A stretch of 64,000 bases of DNA from Hyphomicrobiales bacterium (GTDB lineage: Bacteria > Pseudomonadota > Alphaproteobacteria > Rhizobiales > Rhizobiaceae): contig UBYA01000006.1 of assembly GCA_900469615.1 (NCBI GenBank), positions 99,210-163,209 of the forward strand, read 5' to 3'. Both the position numbers and the translations under genes were made by a program. Below, piece after piece: positions 50,743-61,771 of this stretch. A model generated the notes under the pieces. The model was not told where the DNA came from. It saw only the letters and a list, made by a program, of their open reading frames with translations, and did not search any database. Positions within the stretch are counted from its first letter, which is position 1; the number at the start of each line of letters is the position of its first letter.

Positions 50743-52189
50743 TGCGTGCCTTTCCAGTGTCTTTGGAGGTCCACCAGGGTCGAGAATCGACCGGCTTCCC
50801 ATCTTTTCGGAATTCAATGTAAAGCGTTGGCCGGTCTGTTTCCAGCGCCAATGCGGTCGCGCTCGCGACTCTTTTTTGGCCCATCGTGGCGAGCGGTTCG
50901 CCGGCGAAGACGAATCTGCCCGGACGCGTCTTGATCGCATCCATGCCCGACAGGACCATGTGATAACCATCGCCGGTGTCCAGAATGATCATCTGGCCGT
51001 AGCTGCGGAACGCGCCGGCATAGACGACCGTGCCGTCGGCGGGAGCCGTGACGAGCGCATCCGGGCCGGTCGCGACGGTCAAACCCATCGCGGTGTGACC
51101 CGTGCCGTCGTCGTCGCCGAACTGGCGGAGAATATCGCCCGCCACGGGCAGCTCCAACTTCTGTTTAAGGTCCGAGAAGGCATATGCGGGCGTAATGCGG
51201 TTTTTATCGGGCACGCCATTCTCGGCCAGGGCCTTCGCCTGCTCGCGCTGCTGCTCCGTCATCTGCGCCCGCCGCGCCTCTTCCGCGCGGGCGGCGGCGG
51301 CGGCATCGCGCACCGAGCCGATCTGGCTTTCCAGCGAGGCCACCAGCCCCTCCAGGCTGGTTGCCTGGCCCGCCAGCTCCTCGGCCCGCTTGCGCTCCGC
51401 CTCGAGCTGCACGGCATTTTCCTTGCTGTGCTTGTCGTTTTCGGCAATCAGCAGATCCATGCGCCGCTCCTCCTCCACACTGTTGGTCATGGTGTCGGTG
51501 AAGCTCGCCTTTTCGGCGGCGGCGGCGGCATGCAGCTTGCTGAGATCGGTCAGATCGGCAATGAGCTTGTCCGTCTCCTTGCGCATTCCGGGGACGACGG
51601 CCCCGAGAAGAATGGCGCTTCGCACCGAGGCGAGCGCATCGTCCGGCGTCACCAGCAGCGCCGGCGGCGGGTTGCGTCCCATGCGCTCCAGCGCGCCCAG
51701 AACTTCGGCCAGCAGGGCGCGGCGATCATGCAGGGACGCGCGGATCTTGTCTTCCTTGACGGCGAGATCCGTCAGCGTCTTCTCGCTCTGCTGGATCTTG
51801 CGATCCAGCTCCTTGCGGCGGGCGGCGCTGTCGATCAGCGCCTGGCGCAGGCTGGCCGTGCTCTTGTCGAGCGAGGCGATACTGTCTTCCAGCTCCTTCG
51901 TCTTGTCGGAGGAGAGGCTGATCGTCTTCGAAAGCGCGTCGAGCTGCATGCGGGTCTCGTCGCGCTTGCGGGCAAGATCCGCTGCCGGGTCGGACGCCTG
52001 TTGCGCGGGCGGCGTCGATGCCGGCGTCGAGGAGCGATCGTCCGGCGCTTGCGGCGCGGCGGCATCGGCCTCCTGCGCCAGGGCGATGTCCTTCACGGAG
52101 AAAGGGGCCGCCATGTAGACGCCCGCACCGAGACATGCCGCCAAAGCTGGCAGCACGAGACGCGAAAGCATGGGCGGGGCTTTTCTCAT
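50732..52189 (-). CDS. EnvC-like murein hydrolase activator
   Basis: Periplasmic coiled-coil protein with a degenerate LytM (M23) domain, 485 aa. A signal peptide (LVLPALAACLGAGVYMAA) is followed by long helices from about residue 65 to 300. The C-terminal LytM part keeps the fold (GTVVYAGAFRSYGQMIIL, YHMVLSGM, GKPVDSRPWW) but has HTAMGL where active enzymes have HxGxD and LYIEFR where they have HxE/HxH. It is therefore probably an amidase activator, not a hydrolase. It overlaps ctpA. Confidence 0.9.
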   Translation of the reverse strand: MRKAPPMLSRLVLPALAACLGAGVYMAAPFSVKDIALAQEADAAAPQAPDDRSSTPASTPPAQQASDPAADLARKRDETRMQLDALSKTISLSSDKTKELEDSIASLDKSTASLRQALIDSAARRKELDRKIQQSEKTLTDLAVKEDKIRASLHDRRALLAEVLGALERMGRNPPPALLVTPDDALASVRSAILLGAVVPGMRKETDKLIADLTDLSKLHAAAAAEKASFTDTMTNSVEEERRMDLLIAENDKHSKENAVQLEAERKRAEELAGQATSLEGLVASLESQIGSVRDAAAAARAEEARRAQMTEQQREQAKALAENGVPDKNRITPAYAFSDLKQKLELPVAGDILRQFGDDDGTGHTAMGLTVATGPDALVTAPADGTVVYAGAFRSYGQMIILDTGDGYHMVLSGMDAIKTRPGRFVFAGEPLATMGQKRVASATALALETDRPTLYIEFRKDGKPVDSRPWWTSKDTGKARNDT

Positions 52190-52360
52190 CCAGTCGGTTC
52201 GGGCCTGGTCCCTTCGGATCGCGCGAAAATAAGCCGATTTGCCGCGATCAGCTAGGAAGCATCGTCATTTTTGAGGCGGGAATCAAAACACGCCTGTGTG
52301 AGCGTTTCGTTAACGCAAAAAAACCGAAAGCCAAACTGTTTTCGAAAGGGAGCGGGGTGG

Positions 52361-52843
52361 TCACACCCGATGGTAGGGATGACCGGAGAGGATGGTAACG
52401 GCACGGTAGAGCTGCTCGGCGATGAGGATGCGCACGAGCTGGTGCGGCCAGGTCAGCTTGCCGAGGCAAATGGTCATGTCGGCCTTGTCGTAAAGCGACG
52501 GATCCAGGCCGTCGGCGCCGCCGATGGCAATCGTCAGATCGCGCTTGCCCTGGTCGCGGAACGTACCGAGCATGGCGGCAAAAGCTTCGCTGTCCAGCGC
52601 CTTGCCGCGTTCGTCGAGCAGGATGAGGATGCCGCCCTCCGGATGCGCCTTTTGCAAGAGGCCCGCTTCTTCGCGCTTGCGGGTCTCGCTGTTGGAGGCG
52701 CGGCTTTCGGCGACCTCGGTCATGCGCGCCATTTCCAGGCCGATGGCGGGGCCGGCCTTGGCGAAGCGGTCGAGATAGCGAGCCGCAAGATCCTTTTCAG
52801 GGCCGGCCTTCAGCCGTCCCACCGCAAAAAGACCTATCCGCAT
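52361..52843 (-). CDS. rlmH: 23S rRNA (pseudouridine(1915)-N(3))-methyltransferase RlmH
   Basis: SPOUT methyltransferase acting on 70S ribosomes. It shows ILLDERGKALDSEAFA, IAIGGADGLDPSLYDKA, LGKLTWPHQLVRILIAEQLYRA (in parts) and the C-terminal GHPYHRV. The product is 160 aa from ATG 52843; an ATG four codons upstream is less likely. It follows rsfS on the same strand, a common pair. Confidence 0.96.
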   Translation of the reverse strand: MRIGLFAVGRLKAGPEKDLAARYLDRFAKAGPAIGLEMARMTEVAESRASNSETRKREEAGLLQKAHPEGGILILLDERGKALDSEAFAAMLGTFRDQGKRDLTIAIGGADGLDPSLYDKADMTICLGKLTWPHQLVRILIAEQLYRAVTILSGHPYHRV

Positions 52844-52935
52844 CCCCGCTCCCAAGCCTATCCGCCGTCATGACGGCACAAAACAAAACTCTTGCCGGAC
52901 GGCCATGTCCGGCGATGCGAAGCTGCCAACCGGAG

Positions 52936-52970
52936 CCGGGACGGAAAACCGCTGCGCGCTTTTCCTGGAA
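52936..52970. repeat. Core of the dispersed RIME-like repeat
   Basis: CCGGGACGGAAAACCGCTGC and GCGCTTTTCCTGGAA match the right half of the copy at 18731-18765 almost base for base. It sits in the rsfS-rlmH gap. Confidence 0.65.
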
Positions 52971-52983
52971 TGTTGTCGCTCGG

Positions 52984-53430
52984 CTAGTGCAGCGTGCCTT
53001 CGTCGAGATCGGGTGCGGCCCACATCTTCTCGATGTTATAGAACTCGCGGATCTCCGGTCGGAAGACATGAACGATGATGTCGCCGGTGTCGATCAACAC
53101 CCAATCGCCGCCATCGAGACCCTCGACGCGGGCATTGCCGAAGCCCTCGTCCTTGAGATCGGTCATGAGGTGGTCGGCAATCGCCAGGACATGGCGGTTC
53201 GATCGGCCGGAGACGACGACCATGTAGTCTCCAAGCGCGGACTTGCCAGCAATGTCGATGGTAACGATATTTTCGGCCTTGGAGTCCTCGAGGCTTGCGA
53301 GGACGGCTTGCAGGGCGCGGGCAGCGGCATCGGCGCCACGTTCCGGGCTCTTCGGGATAACGACGGACGTTCTTCCCTTGGCGTGTACTGTTGTCAGTGC
53401 TCTTCCTTCCTTGAGTAACAGAACATGCAC
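52984..53430 (-). CDS. rsfS: Ribosome silencing factor RsfS
   Basis: Iojap-family protein that binds ribosomal protein uL14 and blocks subunit joining in starvation. It shows DIAGKSALGDYMVVVSGRS, HLMTDLKDEG, EGLDGGDWVLIDTGDIIVHVF and FRPEIREFYNIEKMW (each in part), all family signatures. The listed start is GTG 53430 (148 aa), which has no ribosome site. A CTG at 53397, preceded by AAGGAAGGAAG, would give 137 aa beginning at LTTVHAK and may be the real start. Confidence 0.94.
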   Translation of the reverse strand: MHVLLLKEGRALTTVHAKGRTSVVIPKSPERGADAAARALQAVLASLEDSKAENIVTIDIAGKSALGDYMVVVSGRSNRHVLAIADHLMTDLKDEGFGNARVEGLDGGDWVLIDTGDIIVHVFRPEIREFYNIEKMWAAPDLDEGTLH

Positions 53431-53738
53431 ATACGCGATCTGAGTCGATCACGCTATAAAGATAGGCATCAAAGCATCAAGGTTTCAAGACGTCGGCAGC
53501 GTTCCGAGTGCTCACAAGTCAAGGATTTGTGCCCGGACAGGGTAGTTTCGCACCAGATATGGGCAAATATCCGCCCCGAGACCCTCACACCAGCCCTCCC
53601 GGACCGAACTTATGGCAAACGCTGCATGGCCTGGCGGGTCCGGAAAGCGCCGGCATCTGCCCGCCGGCGGCCTCCTGCCATGTACAGGCGGGGCAAGGCC
53701 GCGTATACACAAGACAGATCCATACGTTCCCAGATGCC
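53431..53738. other. Gap between rsfS and modE
   Basis: I see no gene in these 308 bp. An imperfect hairpin with arms TGCCCGCC and GGCGGGGCA lies about 40-80 bp before modE. The promoters of the divergent rsfS and modE must lie here, but no clear -35/-10 pair was found. Confidence 0.4.
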
Positions 53739-54122
53739 ATGACAGACGCTCCGCAGCCATCATTGAAGCCCATTCTCCGCATCAGCTTTTCAGGGCAGGA
53801 CAGGCTCGGGCGGGGCAAGATGGAGTTGCTCGAACATATTCAGGAAACCGGCTCGATTTCGGCCGCCGGCCGCGCCATGGATATGTCCTACCGTCGCGCC
53901 TGGCTGCTGATCAGCGAGCTGAACCACATGTTCCGCGAACCGGTCGTGGAATCGCAGCGCGGCGGCCAGAAGGGTGGCGGGGCTGCCCTGACTCCGTTCG
54001 GCGAGGAATTGCTGCGTCGCTTCCGCGGCATGGAAACGACGCTGCGCTCCGCCATTGCCGACGATTTGAACTGGCTCGAAGCCAATCGCAGCCCGGTGGG
54101 GGTGTCGGCCAAGAAGCCCTGA
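53739..54122 (+). CDS. modE: ModE-type winged-helix regulator (N-terminal domain only)
   Basis: DNA-binding protein of 127 aa related to the N-terminal domain of ModE. The helix-turn-helix is GSISAAGRAMDMSYRRAWLLISEL, followed by the wing region GGGAALTPFGEELLRRF. The molybdate-binding C-terminal domains of classic ModE are absent, so sensing may differ. It is convergent with modC, whose stop is only 7 bp away, so the transcripts probably overlap. It most likely regulates modABC. Confidence 0.88.
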   Translation: MTDAPQPSLKPILRISFSGQDRLGRGKMELLEHIQETGSISAAGRAMDMSYRRAWLLISELNHMFREPVVESQRGGQKGGGAALTPFGEELLRRFRGMETTLRSAIADDLNWLEANRSPVGVSAKKP

Positions 54123-54129
54123 TCGGACC

Positions 54130-55203
54130 TTATTGTTCGAGCGCCACGGTCTTGATGATGGCGTGGATGGGCAGGCCGACCCGCAATCCCAGCCGTTCGA
54201 CCGAGAATTGCGTAATGCGGGCAGCGACGATATCGCCGCCGCAATCGACCTTCACCTCCACGGCTCCGTCGACGGCTGCGCCGATGTCGCGCACCTCGCC
54301 ATCGAGAATGTTGAGGGCACTGAGGCCTTCGGGCCGGGCTGTCGCCAGCATGACATCGCGGGCGGGAATATGGACGCGGACCGGCCTGCCGACAGCGGCC
54401 GCCTGACCCGGCACGAACAATCTTGCCGTTTTCACGGCGACGACGGTCAGACGATGCCGGTCGTCCATCGATTCGACGCGGCCCTCCAGCAGCACGCCGG
54501 CTTCGCGGCGGTCGGCCGCCAGCGGGCCGGAGAGCTGGCTGAAGATATCGACGGCGGCGCCGATGGTCTCGACCTTGCCGTCGCGCATGACGACGACGCG
54601 GTTGGCGAGCCGCGCCACCTCGGCGATGGAGTGGCTGACATAGATGACGGGAATCCGGGTCTCGTCGCGCAGGCGCTCGATATAGGGAAGGATTTCCGCT
54701 TTGCGCGCTTCATCGAGGGCGGCCAGCGGCTCGTCCATCAACAGGAGGCGCGGCGAGGAGAGCAGGGCGCGGCCGATCGCGACACGCTGCTTTTCCCCGC
54801 CGGAGAGCTTGGCCGGCCTTCGGTCGAGCAATGCCGCAATACCGAGAAGATCGACGACGCCGTCGAAGCTTTCGCTGCGTTCGCCGGCGGGAGCGAACCA
54901 CCGGCCGTAATTGAGGTTCTGCCGCACGGACAGGTGCGGGAACAGACGCGCCTCCTGGAAGACATAGCCGAAGCGGCGGCGGTGGCGTGGAACGAAAACG
55001 CCGCTGTCGCTATCGGCAAGCACCGTGCCGTCGAGGCTGACGCGGCCGTGATCCGGCCGGATAAGGCCAGCGATGATGCGGATGATCGAGGTCTTGCCCG
55101 AGCCGGAACGCCCGAAAAGAGCCGTCACGCCGCCTTCGGATGTGAATGTTGCCTCGAGCGAGAAGGTGCCCAGGCGGTGGCGGATGTCGACGGAAAGGGT
55201 CAT
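54130..55203 (-). CDS. modC: Molybdate ABC transporter ATP-binding protein
   Basis: ATPase subunit of the molybdate importer, 357 aa. Walker [10 protein letters not shown] is at residues 31-39, the signature is [15 protein letters not shown], and Walker B is [14 protein letters not shown]-terminal TOBE/Mop-type domain ([29 protein letters not shown]) is typical of ModC. ATG 55203 overlaps the modB stop by 4 nt (ATGA). Confidence 0.96.
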   Translation of the reverse strand: MTLSVDIRHRLGTFSLEATFTSEGGVTALFGRSGSGKTSIIRIIAGLIRPDHGRVSLDGTVLADSDSGVFVPRHRRRFGYVFQEARLFPHLSVRQNLNYGRWFAPAGERSESFDGVVDLLGIAALLDRRPAKLSGGEKQRVAIGRALLSSPRLLLMDEPLAALDEARKAEILPYIERLRDETRIPVIYVSHSIAEVARLANRVVVMRDGKVETIGAAVDIFSQLSGPLAADRREAGVLLEGRVESMDDRHRLTVVAVKTARLFVPGQAAAVGRPVRVHIPARDVMLATARPEGLSALNILDGEVRDIGAAVDGAVEVKVDCGGDIVAARITQFSVERLGLRVGLPIHAIIKTVALEQ

Positions 55204-55934
55204 TCGGGTTCCACCCTCCTGCCGGCAAGATAGGCGAGAAATTCCGAGGCGAGCAGCGCTGCCATGGAGATGGCGATGGCGATGATGGTGAGCCGCAATG
55301 CACCGGCATCGCCGCCGGGAACCTGCGTAAAGGTATAGATTGCCGCGGACAAGGTCTGCGTCTCGCCGGGAATGTTGGAGACGAAGGTGATGGTGGCGCC
55401 GAATTCGCCCATGGCCTTGGCGAAGGAGAGAATCATGCCGGCGATCACGCCGGGCAGGATCAGCGGCAGCGTCACGGTCAGAAAGATCCAGGCCGGACCT
55501 GCGCCGAGCGTTCCAGCCGCTTCTTCCAGCTTGCGATCGACCGCCTCGATCGACAGGCGGATGCTCCTGACCATCAGCGGAAAGCCCATGACGCCGCAGG
55601 CGAGCGCCGCACCCGTCCAGCGGAAGGAGAGGACGATGCCGAGATACTGGTCGAGAAGCGAGCCGATCGGCCCCTTGCGGCCGAAGAGGATGAGAAGGAT
55701 GAAGCCGGTGACGACCGGCGGCAGGATCAGCGGCAGGTGAATGACGCCGTTGAGGATCGACTTGCCCCAGAAGCGGCCGCGCGCAAGCAGATAGGCCGCC
55801 GCGATCCCGAAGGGCAGGCTCACCAGCATGGCGACGGTGGATACGCGCAAGCTCAGTTCGATGGCTGTCCACTCATCGCTGCTCAGACCCAGTGCTTCCA
55901 AATCCCGCCCCTTGAAACAATTCAGGCCCGCCAT
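55200..55934 (-). CDS. modB: Molybdate ABC transporter permease
   Basis: Inner-membrane channel with five or six hydrophobic segments, 244 aa. The EAA loop contacting ModC reads [35 protein letters not shown] and [20 protein letters not shown] (each in part) are ModB signatures. It lies between modA (54-bp gap) and modC (4-nt overlap). Confidence 0.96.
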   Translation of the reverse strand: MAGLNCFKGRDLEALGLSSDEWTAIELSLRVSTVAMLVSLPFGIAAAYLLARGRFWGKSILNGVIHLPLILPPVVTGFILLILFGRKGPIGSLLDQYLGIVLSFRWTGAALACGVMGFPLMVRSIRLSIEAVDRKLEEAAGTLGAGPAWIFLTVTLPLILPGVIAGMILSFAKAMGEFGATITFVSNIPGETQTLSAAIYTFTQVPGGDAGALRLTIIAIAISMAALLASEFLAYLAGRRVEPE

Positions 55935-55988
55935 GAGCCGGCGAGCCTGGGTCGTTGTCTTCCCTGTCCCGGATGCGTGCGATGATAT

Positions 55989-56786
55989 CTATCGCTTCAG
56001 GACAGTGAAGCCCTCATGCTCGAAGAAGGGAACGGCCTTGGCCGATTTCAGATAGTCGAAATAGGCTTGCACATCGGGGTTCTTGCTGCTGCTGGTGATG
56101 GCGAAGGGGTAGACGATCGGCGGGTGGCTATCCGCCGGGAAGGTGCCGACGACGGCAACGCCCGGATCGGCGGAGACATCGGTCTGATAGACGATGCCGT
56201 AGGGCGCCTCGCCGCGCGAAACCAGCGCGAGGGCTGCGCGCACGCTTTCGGCGCCGGCGACTTTCTTTTCGACCGAAGACCAGATGCCGAGCTTTTCCAG
56301 CGCGGTCTTGCCGTATTTGCCTGCCGGCACCGATTCCGGCTGGCCGATCGCCAGGCGGCCATCGCCAAGCAGGGCGGCGAGGTCAAAGCCGTGCTTGATT
56401 TCGACCGGCTTGGCCTTGTCCTTGGCGGCAACGAGAACCAGCTTGTTGCCGAGGAGATTGACGCGGCTGTCGTCCTTGATCAGCTTCCGCTGGGCGACAT
56501 AGTCCATCCAGTTGGTGTCGGCAGAGATGAAGACATCGGCCGGTGCGCCGTTTTCAAGCTGCTTGGCCAGCGGTCCGCTCGCCGCATAGGAGACGGTGAC
56601 TTCCTTGCCGGTTTCCTTGGTAAAGGCGGCATCGGCGTTGTCGAGCGCGTTTTTCATGCTGGCGGCGGCGAAAACGACGATCTTTTCGGCGGCGAGTGCC
56701 GGCGTCGGCGTGACCGAGAGGCCAAGCCATGCGGCTGACAGTGCGGCGGTTGCAAGCTTGATCCATCTGCGGCGGCTGGTGGCCAT
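55989..56786 (-). CDS. modA: Molybdate ABC transporter substrate-binding protein
   Basis: Periplasmic molybdate/tungstate receptor, 265 aa. A signal peptide ends near PALAAE. The mature protein has VFAAASMKNALD and SYAASGPLAKQLENGAPADVF (each in part) and DTNWMDYVA, with the anion-binding serines in AAAS and AASG. ATG 56786 has GGGGAG upstream. It is first in modABC. An ATATAACGAT half-site lies 38 bp before it. Confidence 0.96.
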   Translation of the reverse strand: MATSRRRWIKLATAALSAAWLGLSVTPTPALAAEKIVVFAAASMKNALDNADAAFTKETGKEVTVSYAASGPLAKQLENGAPADVFISADTNWMDYVAQRKLIKDDSRVNLLGNKLVLVAAKDKAKPVEIKHGFDLAALLGDGRLAIGQPESVPAGKYGKTALEKLGIWSSVEKKVAGAESVRAALALVSRGEAPYGIVYQTDVSADPGVAVVGTFPADSHPPIVYPFAITSSSKNPDVQAYFDYLKSAKAVPFFEHEGFTVLKR

Positions 56787-56823
56787 CTTATTTCTCCCCA
56801 AAGATGTCGACATGTTTCGAGAG

Positions 56824-56833
56824 ATATAACGAT
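56824..56833. promoter_or_regulatory. Possible ModE half-site before modA
   Basis: ATATAACGAT equals one arm of the E. coli ModE box (ATCGTTATAT and its complement). The second arm is not convincing. The same 10-mer also occurs at 11817-11826 in the trcR promoter, so it is not specific proof. Confidence 0.35.
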
Positions 56834-57004
56834 GCGCGAAGCTTGGCTAGGGATGTGTTCGGAAAAATACATCGCGATATCGTCGTGTAACCCCACGAAT
56901 TCTATGGATTTTCAATATCGCGACGCATATAAGACGCCATGCAACTTTACAAAAACGCATGACTAGATTCGCCCAGCGGATTGGCGAACGCTCACCAAGT
57001 GAGA

Positions 57005-57016
57005 CGTAACGTTACG
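57005..57016. promoter_or_regulatory. Perfect 12-bp palindrome between modA and the sRNA
   Basis: CGTAACGTTACG is fully self-complementary. It lies about 220 bp before modA on one side and 180 bp before the sRNA on the other. It could be an operator for either unit. Nothing else was recognised in 56834-57180 apart from a short CGATATCG palindrome near 56873. Confidence 0.35.
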
Positions 57017-57185
57017 AACCGTGGAATTTCGGGCTTTTCAGCCGTAGGTTCGGAACTGCATTCAAACGCATATGGCGGCCTTTTCGCAAAAGAAGCGTTT
57101 TTTGGGCAATAAATATCTCGTGCTATGCGCCGTATGCATTGCTGCATTGCGCAATCAGCCATTTATCAACTGGTAAAATCTGGTA

Positions 57186-57316
57186 CAACACAATCATCGA
57201 AACGGCGATCTCCTCCTCCCAATGCCGTTCGATATGGATCAGCAACTCTCCTCCTCCCAGTTGCTGATCAGGTTCAAAGCCCGACGGATCCTCCTCCCCC
57301 GTCGGGCTTTTTATTT
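57186..57316 (+). ncRNA. Three-hairpin CCUCCUCCC-loop small RNA (cuckoo / alpha-r14 / CcsR type)
   Basis: Hairpin 1: AACGGC (57201-57206) with GCCGTT (57224-57229), loop containing CCTCCTCCC. Hairpin 2: GATCAGCAACT (57237-57247) with AGTTGCTGATC (57259-57269), perfect 11 bp, loop CTCCTCCTCCC. Hairpin 3: AAAGCCCGACGG (57276-57287) with CCGTCGGGCTTT (57299-57310), loop ATCCTCCTCCC, followed by T-rich sequence as terminator. All three loops are complementary to Shine-Dalgarno sequences. The 5' end is estimated from a TAAAAT at 57174-57179; no -35 is clear. Known relatives in alphaproteobacteria affect translation of exposed ribosome sites and are stress-linked. It is convergent with nadD. Confidence 0.85.
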
Positions 57317-57342
57317 TCCGGATTTCTCAAAATTCAATGTGT

Positions 57343-57924
57343 TTATTGTGCAGCGCGCAAAGCAGTCGAGCTGAGCGGCGAGCGTGGCCCATGGATGAAG
57401 GTCCAGGCGGGCGCGCGCTTCTTCCACAGCACGCGGGCGTCATCCTCGTCGACGCGCGCATAGTGAAACGTCTTTGCCATCTTGGCCGAGAGATAGGATA
57501 GCGTCGATCCCGGCCGGTCGATGACGGCGATCGGGAAGGTGCGGGCGATGTCCTGCCATTTCTGCCAGCGGTGGAACGTGTTCAGGCTGTCGGCGCCCAT
57601 GATCCAGATGAAATGAACATGGCTGTTGCGCGCCTTCACCTGCGCCAGCGTATTGGCCGTATAGCTCATGCCCAGCGTCTGCTCGAATGCCGTCACCTTG
57701 ATGCGGGGATCGTGGAGGATCTGTTCGCTAAGGGCGATGCGCTCGGCGAGCGGCGCAAGGTGATTGTGGTTCTTCAGCGGATTGCCCGGCGTCACCATCC
57801 ACCAGAGCTGATCGAGGCCAAGCCGGCGAATGGCGATCTCTGCCACCAGCGCATGCCCGCGATGCGGCGGGTTGAACGAGCCGCCGAAAAGACCGACCAC
57901 CATGCCGCGCTCGGCATGGGGCAT
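57343..57924 (-). CDS. nadD: Nicotinate-nucleotide adenylyltransferase
   Basis: Adenylates nicotinate mononucleotide in NAD synthesis. It has the nucleotidyltransferase motif GLFGGSFNPPHRGH, then WWMVTPGNPLK, FIWIMGADSL and, near the end, SPLSSTALR in place of ISSTxIR. ATG 57924 gives 193 aa; ATG 57903 (MVVGLF) and an upstream GTG are alternatives, and none has an obvious ribosome site. It follows proA by 37 bp. Confidence 0.93.
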   Translation of the reverse strand: MPHAERGMVVGLFGGSFNPPHRGHALVAEIAIRRLGLDQLWWMVTPGNPLKNHNHLAPLAERIALSEQILHDPRIKVTAFEQTLGMSYTANTLAQVKARNSHVHFIWIMGADSLNTFHRWQKWQDIARTFPIAVIDRPGSTLSYLSAKMAKTFHYARVDEDDARVLWKKRAPAWTFIHGPRSPLSSTALRAAQ

Positions 57925-57961
57925 GCGCAGATAGCGTTGATCGACCTCTTCCTTCAGCACA

Positions 57962-59237
57962 TCAGGGCCGTATCTGTCCGCTGCCGCGCACGCGGTATTT
58001 GAAGGAGGTAAGCTGTTCGACGCCGACCGGGCCGCGGGCATGCATCTTGCCGGTGGCGATGCCGATTTCCGCGCCCATGCCGAATTCGCCGCCATCGGCA
58101 AACTGCGTCGAGGCATTGTGCAGCAGGATCGCCGAATCGATTTCGGTGAAGAAGCGCTCGACAACAGCCGGGTCTTCGGCAATCACGGCTTCGGTATGGT
58201 TCGACGAATATTGGCCGATATGGTCGATCGCGCCGGAAATGCCGTCCACCAGCGCGACCGAAATAATCGCGGCCAGATATTCGGTCGTCCAATCCTCTTC
58301 GGTTGCGGCTTTCACGCCGGGAACGAGCTTGAGCACATCGGCCGAGCCGCGGATTTCGCAGCCGGCCTCGACAAGCCCGTCGAGCAGCGGCTTCAGATGG
58401 GTGGAGGCGACCTTCTTGTCGACCAGAAGCGTTTCGGCGGCACCGCAGATGCCGGTGCGGCGCATCTTGGCGTTGACGACGACGGATTTCGCCATGTCCA
58501 GATCGGCCGAGGCGTCGATGTAGATATGGCAAAGGCCCTCAAGATGGGCAAAGACCGGCACGCGCGCCTCGGCCTGTACGCGGGCGACGAGGCTCTTGCC
58601 GCCGCGCGGCACGATGACGTCGATATTGCCTTCCAGCCCACGCAGCATGGCGCCGACGGCAGCACGGTCGCTGACCGGCACGAGCTGAATGGAGTGTTCC
58701 GGCAGGCCGGCTACCTTCAGCCCTTCGACCAGGCATTCGTGAATGGCCTGCGAGGAACGCCGCGAATCGCTGCCGCAGCGCAGGATCACGGCATTGCCGG
58801 CCTTCAGGCACAGCGCGCCGGCATCGGCAGTGACATTCGGGCGGCTTTCGAAGATGACGCCGATGACGCCGAGCGGTGTGCGGACGCGCTCGATCTTCAG
58901 CCCGTTCGGACGATCCCAGGCCGCGATGACTTCGCCCACCGGATCGGCGAGGGCAGCGATGGCGCGAATGCCCTCTGCCATTTCGGCGACGCGCTTGTCG
59001 TTCAGCGTCAGGCGATCGACGAAGGAAGCGAGCATGTCCGTGCCCTCGACGTCTTTGAGGTCTTTGGCGTTTTCCGCAAGGATATGATCCTTGCGGGCCA
59101 GAATGGCATCCGCCATGGCGGCAAGCGCCTTGTTCTTGCTTGCGGTCGAAGCGAAAGCCAACGGTCGCGACGCAGCCCGGGCCTTGCGGCCGATATCGTT
59201 CATCAGCGCGTCGATGTCGGGGCTTTGTGCGACAGCA

Positions 59238-59254
<17 letters not shown>
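57962..59254 (-). CDS. proA: Gamma-glutamyl phosphate reductase
   Basis: Second enzyme of proline synthesis. Motifs include [20 protein letters not shown] (in part), [13 protein letters not shown] and the catalytic cysteine region [14 protein letters not shown]. The product is 430 aa, normal. Its ATG overlaps the end of proB by 17 nt, which suggests coupling. Confidence 0.97.
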
Positions 59255-61633
<2,379 letters not shown>

Positions 61634-61771
61634 TCATGTCGCCTTCGATATAGGCGCTTCGGGCCGAGGTCAAAGAATATCGTGCGGTCGCGGCGCCATA
61701 AAAAGAGAGAACCGCGTGATTGGCACGACGGTCATCGCCGGGAGGGCCGGCGATGACCGGTTTTCAAGGCG

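Noticed and set aside
54130..55872. 580-codon frame that would fuse the modC frame to sequence inside modB
   Set aside because: The N-terminal 220 residues are Arg-rich shadow translation of modB; the real modC starts at 55203 with ATGA coupling.
57925..58182. N-terminal extension of nadD into proA
   Set aside because: The extension is a Ser/Arg/Ala-rich shadow of proA; the NadD fold starts at GMVVGLFGG.
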